Shown: in pieces, positions 13,451 to 14,756 of the stretch | Layout of the letters: the number at the start of each line of letters is the position of its first letter | Position numbering within the stretch: the first letter of the stretch is position 1 | NCBI GenBank assembly: GCA_047602905.1 | Contig: JBLKOP010000013.1 | Location: forward strand, 1-14,756 | Origin: SKIA01 sp047602905 | GTDB taxonomy: Archaea > Nanobdellota > Nanobdellia > Woesearchaeales > SKIA01 | Reading direction: 5' to 3' | DNA length: 14,756 nucleotides | The notes under the pieces: model-generated | The model's input: the letters and a program-made list of their open reading frames with translations, nothing else | The model's database searches: none | What the model was told of the DNA's origin: nothing | Translations under genes and position numbers: made by a program

Positions 13451-13702
13451 ATGCTTGATATGCGAGTCACAAGAAACGGACAAATAACTATACCTAAACA
13501 CATACGAAAAAAGTTAGGAATTACGGAAGGAACAGAAGTAGATGTTCGTTTACAAAAAGACACTATACTCGTGAAGAAAAAATTATATGACTGGAATAAG
13601 CACGAGCCAGTATTTACTGATGAAGTAATGGAGAAGATGCGTGAGTTACGCGAAAAACAACATAGCAAGTACTCGGAGCAATTACATGAACGTTTTTCTT
13701 GA
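13451..13702 (+). CDS. vapB: AbrB-family antitoxin VapB
   Basis: 83 residues. The N-terminal ~45 residues form a swapped-hairpin AbrB/SpoVT DNA-binding domain: MRVTRNGQITIPKHIRKKLG, then GTEVDVRLQKDTILVKKK. The C-terminal ~35 residues are charged and helical, the usual toxin-wrapping segment. The ATG at 13451 fits a leaderless start; ATG 13460 is an alternative that drops three residues. It overlaps vapC by 17 bases and has a palindrome directly upstream. Confidence 0.88.
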   Translation: MLDMRVTRNGQITIPKHIRKKLGITEGTEVDVRLQKDTILVKKKLYDWNKHEPVFTDEVMEKMRELREKQHSKYSEQLHERFS

Positions 13703-14084
13703 TACTTCAGCCGTTATTGAGCTTGAAAGAAAAAACCCGCAGATACATAACAAGTACGCGAAGATAGCGCGAGCATGCATTCCTTGTGTTGTACGCGCAG
13801 AGCTTCTTCAAGGAGCGAAGCTTTCAAGAAAGAAACATGCAGAGAAACAAGTTCGAGAGCTTATTAGTTCATTTAGGCAGGCGTCTTTTGATGAAGAATC
13901 AGCAGACATTTTTTCTGAGCTTAGTGTCAGACAAATACGTGCAGGAACGATTAAGTCTCCAATAGATACGATGATTCTTGCGTGCGCGATACAACACGGC
14001 GCAGATATTTTAGTCACGCAGAACCCAAAAGATTTTCGTAGTGAGCTCTTTGCAGGGCGCGTGTGTACAATAGAAGAGTTATAA
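13686..14084 (+). CDS. vapC: PIN-domain toxin VapC
   Basis: 132 residues from ATG 13686; the frame opens earlier at 13641, but those residues overlap vapB and lack PIN features. The four PIN acidic residues are present: D6 (FLDTSAVIEL), E39 (VRAELLQGAK), D94 (SPIDTMILACA) and D116 (VTQNPKDF). VapC toxins are Mg-dependent RNases that cut tRNA or rRNA; here the target is unknown. GGAGC precedes the start by seven bases inside vapB. The catalytic set is intact, so the toxin should be functional. Confidence 0.9.
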   Translation: MNVFLDTSAVIELERKNPQIHNKYAKIARACIPCVVRAELLQGAKLSRKKHAEKQVRELISSFRQASFDEESADIFSELSVRQIRAGTIKSPIDTMILACAIQHGADILVTQNPKDFRSELFAGRVCTIEEL

Positions 14085-14187
14085 TAACTCAAAAAAATTT
14101 TAACATATTTTATTACAAAATAAATATTATGATAATAATATTTACATATTTATAATTTTGATTAATAAAGTTTACAAAATAACAACA
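14085..14187. other. Very AT-rich intergenic region with a 9-bp palindrome
   Basis: The region contains T-rich runs just after vapC (about 14097-14112) that may terminate it. It also holds a perfect inverted repeat AAATATTAT-GATA-ATAATATTT at 14122-14143. It lies far upstream of the next TATA box, so it is either an operator/enhancer site or a by-product of the AT richness. Confidence 0.35.
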
Positions 14188-14189
14188 AA

Positions 14190-14197
14190 TTTAAATA
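14190..14197 (+). promoter_or_regulatory. TATA box of the repeat-HTH gene
   Basis: TTTAAATA is centred about 27 bp before the GTG at 14221 and supports that GTG as the start over the TTG at 14158. Confidence 0.55.
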
Positions 14198-14220
14198 TCT
14201 GCGAACAAAAAAAAACAACA

Positions 14221-14661
14221 GTGAAGGAAGAAACACTCAGCAGAGCAGAAGCACTACAAGCACTCAAACTCATAAAAGAACTACTAGCAAAACAAAACAT
14301 ACAAACAAACGAAGAACTCATACCAGCAAGCATCTACAACAACAACCTAAGCCCGTTTCAAGCACTAGCAACACACCTACACAACACAGGAAAAACAACA
14401 AAAGAAATAGCAAGACAACTCGGGAGAAGCAAACAATTCGTACAAGAAAGCATACACGAACAAAAACTAGACACAACAGGAACACCACTACCAATAAGCA
14501 TCTACAGAGAAAACCTCAGCGTACTAGAAGCAACAACCCACGAACTACACAAACAAGGAAAAAACAACAAACAAATAGCCGCAGAAACAGGAAAAAGCAC
14601 TTCAAGCGTGTGGATAGCACTCAACAGAGCAAAGAAAAAACTACGAGGTGAGACTCAATGA
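14221..14661 (+). CDS. Tandem-repeat HTH protein
   Basis: 146 residues from GTG 14221. After a helical N-terminus (residues 5-32) come two copies of a 56-residue unit (33-88 and 89-144). Each begins with Pro-x-Ser-Ile-Tyr, then N-L-S, a helix ending L-H-x-x-G-K, and a helix-turn-helix: KEIARQLGRSKQFVQESI in copy 1 and KQIAAETGKSTSSVWIAL in copy 2. The HTH resembles sigma-70 region 4. The unit looks like the small HTH domains common in DPANN genomes near exported proteins, which is a recollection of style and not a match. The stop overlaps the next ATG (ATGA), with GAGGTGAG upstream, so it is co-expressed with, and might regulate, the exported protein. Codons are nearly all A- or C-ending. Confidence 0.7.
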   Translation: MKEETLSRAEALQALKLIKELLAKQNIQTNEELIPASIYNNNLSPFQALATHLHNTGKTTKEIARQLGRSKQFVQESIHEQKLDTTGTPLPISIYRENLSVLEATTHELHKQGKNNKQIAAETGKSTSSVWIALNRAKKKLRGETQ

Positions 14662-14756
14662 AGAAATTCAAGAGTAATATAGATAAAATTCTTGACACCA
14701 AAGTTACTCGAAAGAAATTCTTAGCTGCTCTTGGATTAGGTACATTAAGCATTCCG
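14658..14756 (+). CDS. Start of an exported protein (3' truncated)
   Basis: 33 codons before the window ends: a basic start MKKFKSNIDKILDTK, then TRKKFLAALGLGTLSIP, which looks like a Tat-like or ordinary signal anchor (Lys-Lys instead of Arg-Arg, followed by a hydrophobic run). The function lies beyond the window. It overlaps the HTH gene by four bases with ribosome binding site GAGGTGAG. Codon use (many T-ending: ATT, CTT, GTT, GCT, GGT) switches abruptly from the A/C-ending HTH gene it overlaps. Confidence 0.65.
   Translation, partial: MKKFKSNIDKILDTKVTRKKFLAALGLGTLSIP

Noticed and set aside
1..14756. CRISPR array, insertion sequence, rRNA or diversity-generating retroelement
   Set aside because: No regularly spaced repeats, transposase, rRNA or reverse transcriptase seen anywhere in the window.

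Overview
The window is archaeal. It carries the conserved archaeal cluster uS13-uS4-uS11-Rpo3(RpoD)-tRNA-Leu-eL18-uL13-uS9 on the minus strand, with archaeal-type ribosomal proteins, an intron-less tRNA-His and tRNA-Leu without encoded CCA, TATA-type promoters about 26 bp upstream of apparently leaderless start codons, and T-run terminators. Small genes, PKD-domain surface proteins, a divergent HIT pair and a repeat-HTH gene before an exported protein fit a DPANN-type archaeon of the Woesearchaeota/Pacearchaeota kind. That placement is an inference from gene style, not from a search.

Layout. 1-1516 (+): C-terminal part of a secreted Cys-rich PKD-domain protein. 1598-2556 (+): inorganic pyrophosphatase and a BCP/PrxQ peroxiredoxin with overlapping ends. 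2551-2727 (-): small two-helix membrane protein. 2812-3243 (+): FKBP-type prolyl isomerase with a flap insert. 3271-4191 (-): a LAGLIDADG-type gene with its own promoter, broken by one in-frame TAA. 4296-7783 (-): the ribosomal/RNA polymerase operon, preceded by a leader with a strong hairpin. 7915-7986 (-): tRNA-His. 8025-9439 (-): two overlapping HIT-fold genes, one with Met at the catalytic His position and one with no HIT motif. 9516-10130 (+): membrane-anchored DsbA-like protein. 10203-11459 (+): AAA_14/DUF4143 ATPase behind a promoter bracketed by two identical palindromes. 11522-11872 (+): small protein with the layout of the HPF/RaiA ribosome hibernation family. 11859-12503 (-): VIT1/CCC1-like membrane protein. 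12582-13427 (+): endonuclease IV-like TIM barrel. 13451-14084 (+): VapBC toxin-antitoxin pair with a palindromic operator. 14221-14661 (+): protein of two tandem 56-residue HTH repeats, overlapping the start of an exported protein that runs off the window.

How it works together. The core is translation and transcription machinery (r-proteins, Rpo3, two tRNAs), surrounded by housekeeping and stress genes: pyrophosphatase, peroxiredoxin, FKBP, DsbA, an AP endonuclease and a possible hibernation factor. Accessory genes are VapBC, the AAA/DUF4143 ATPase and the LAGLIDADG remnant. Regulation is unusually readable: most non-operonic genes have a TATA box 24-27 bp before the start codon, and three promoters carry perfect palindromes between TATA box and start. 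No CRISPR array, insertion sequence or rRNA was seen. No gene-free stretch exceeds 300 bases.
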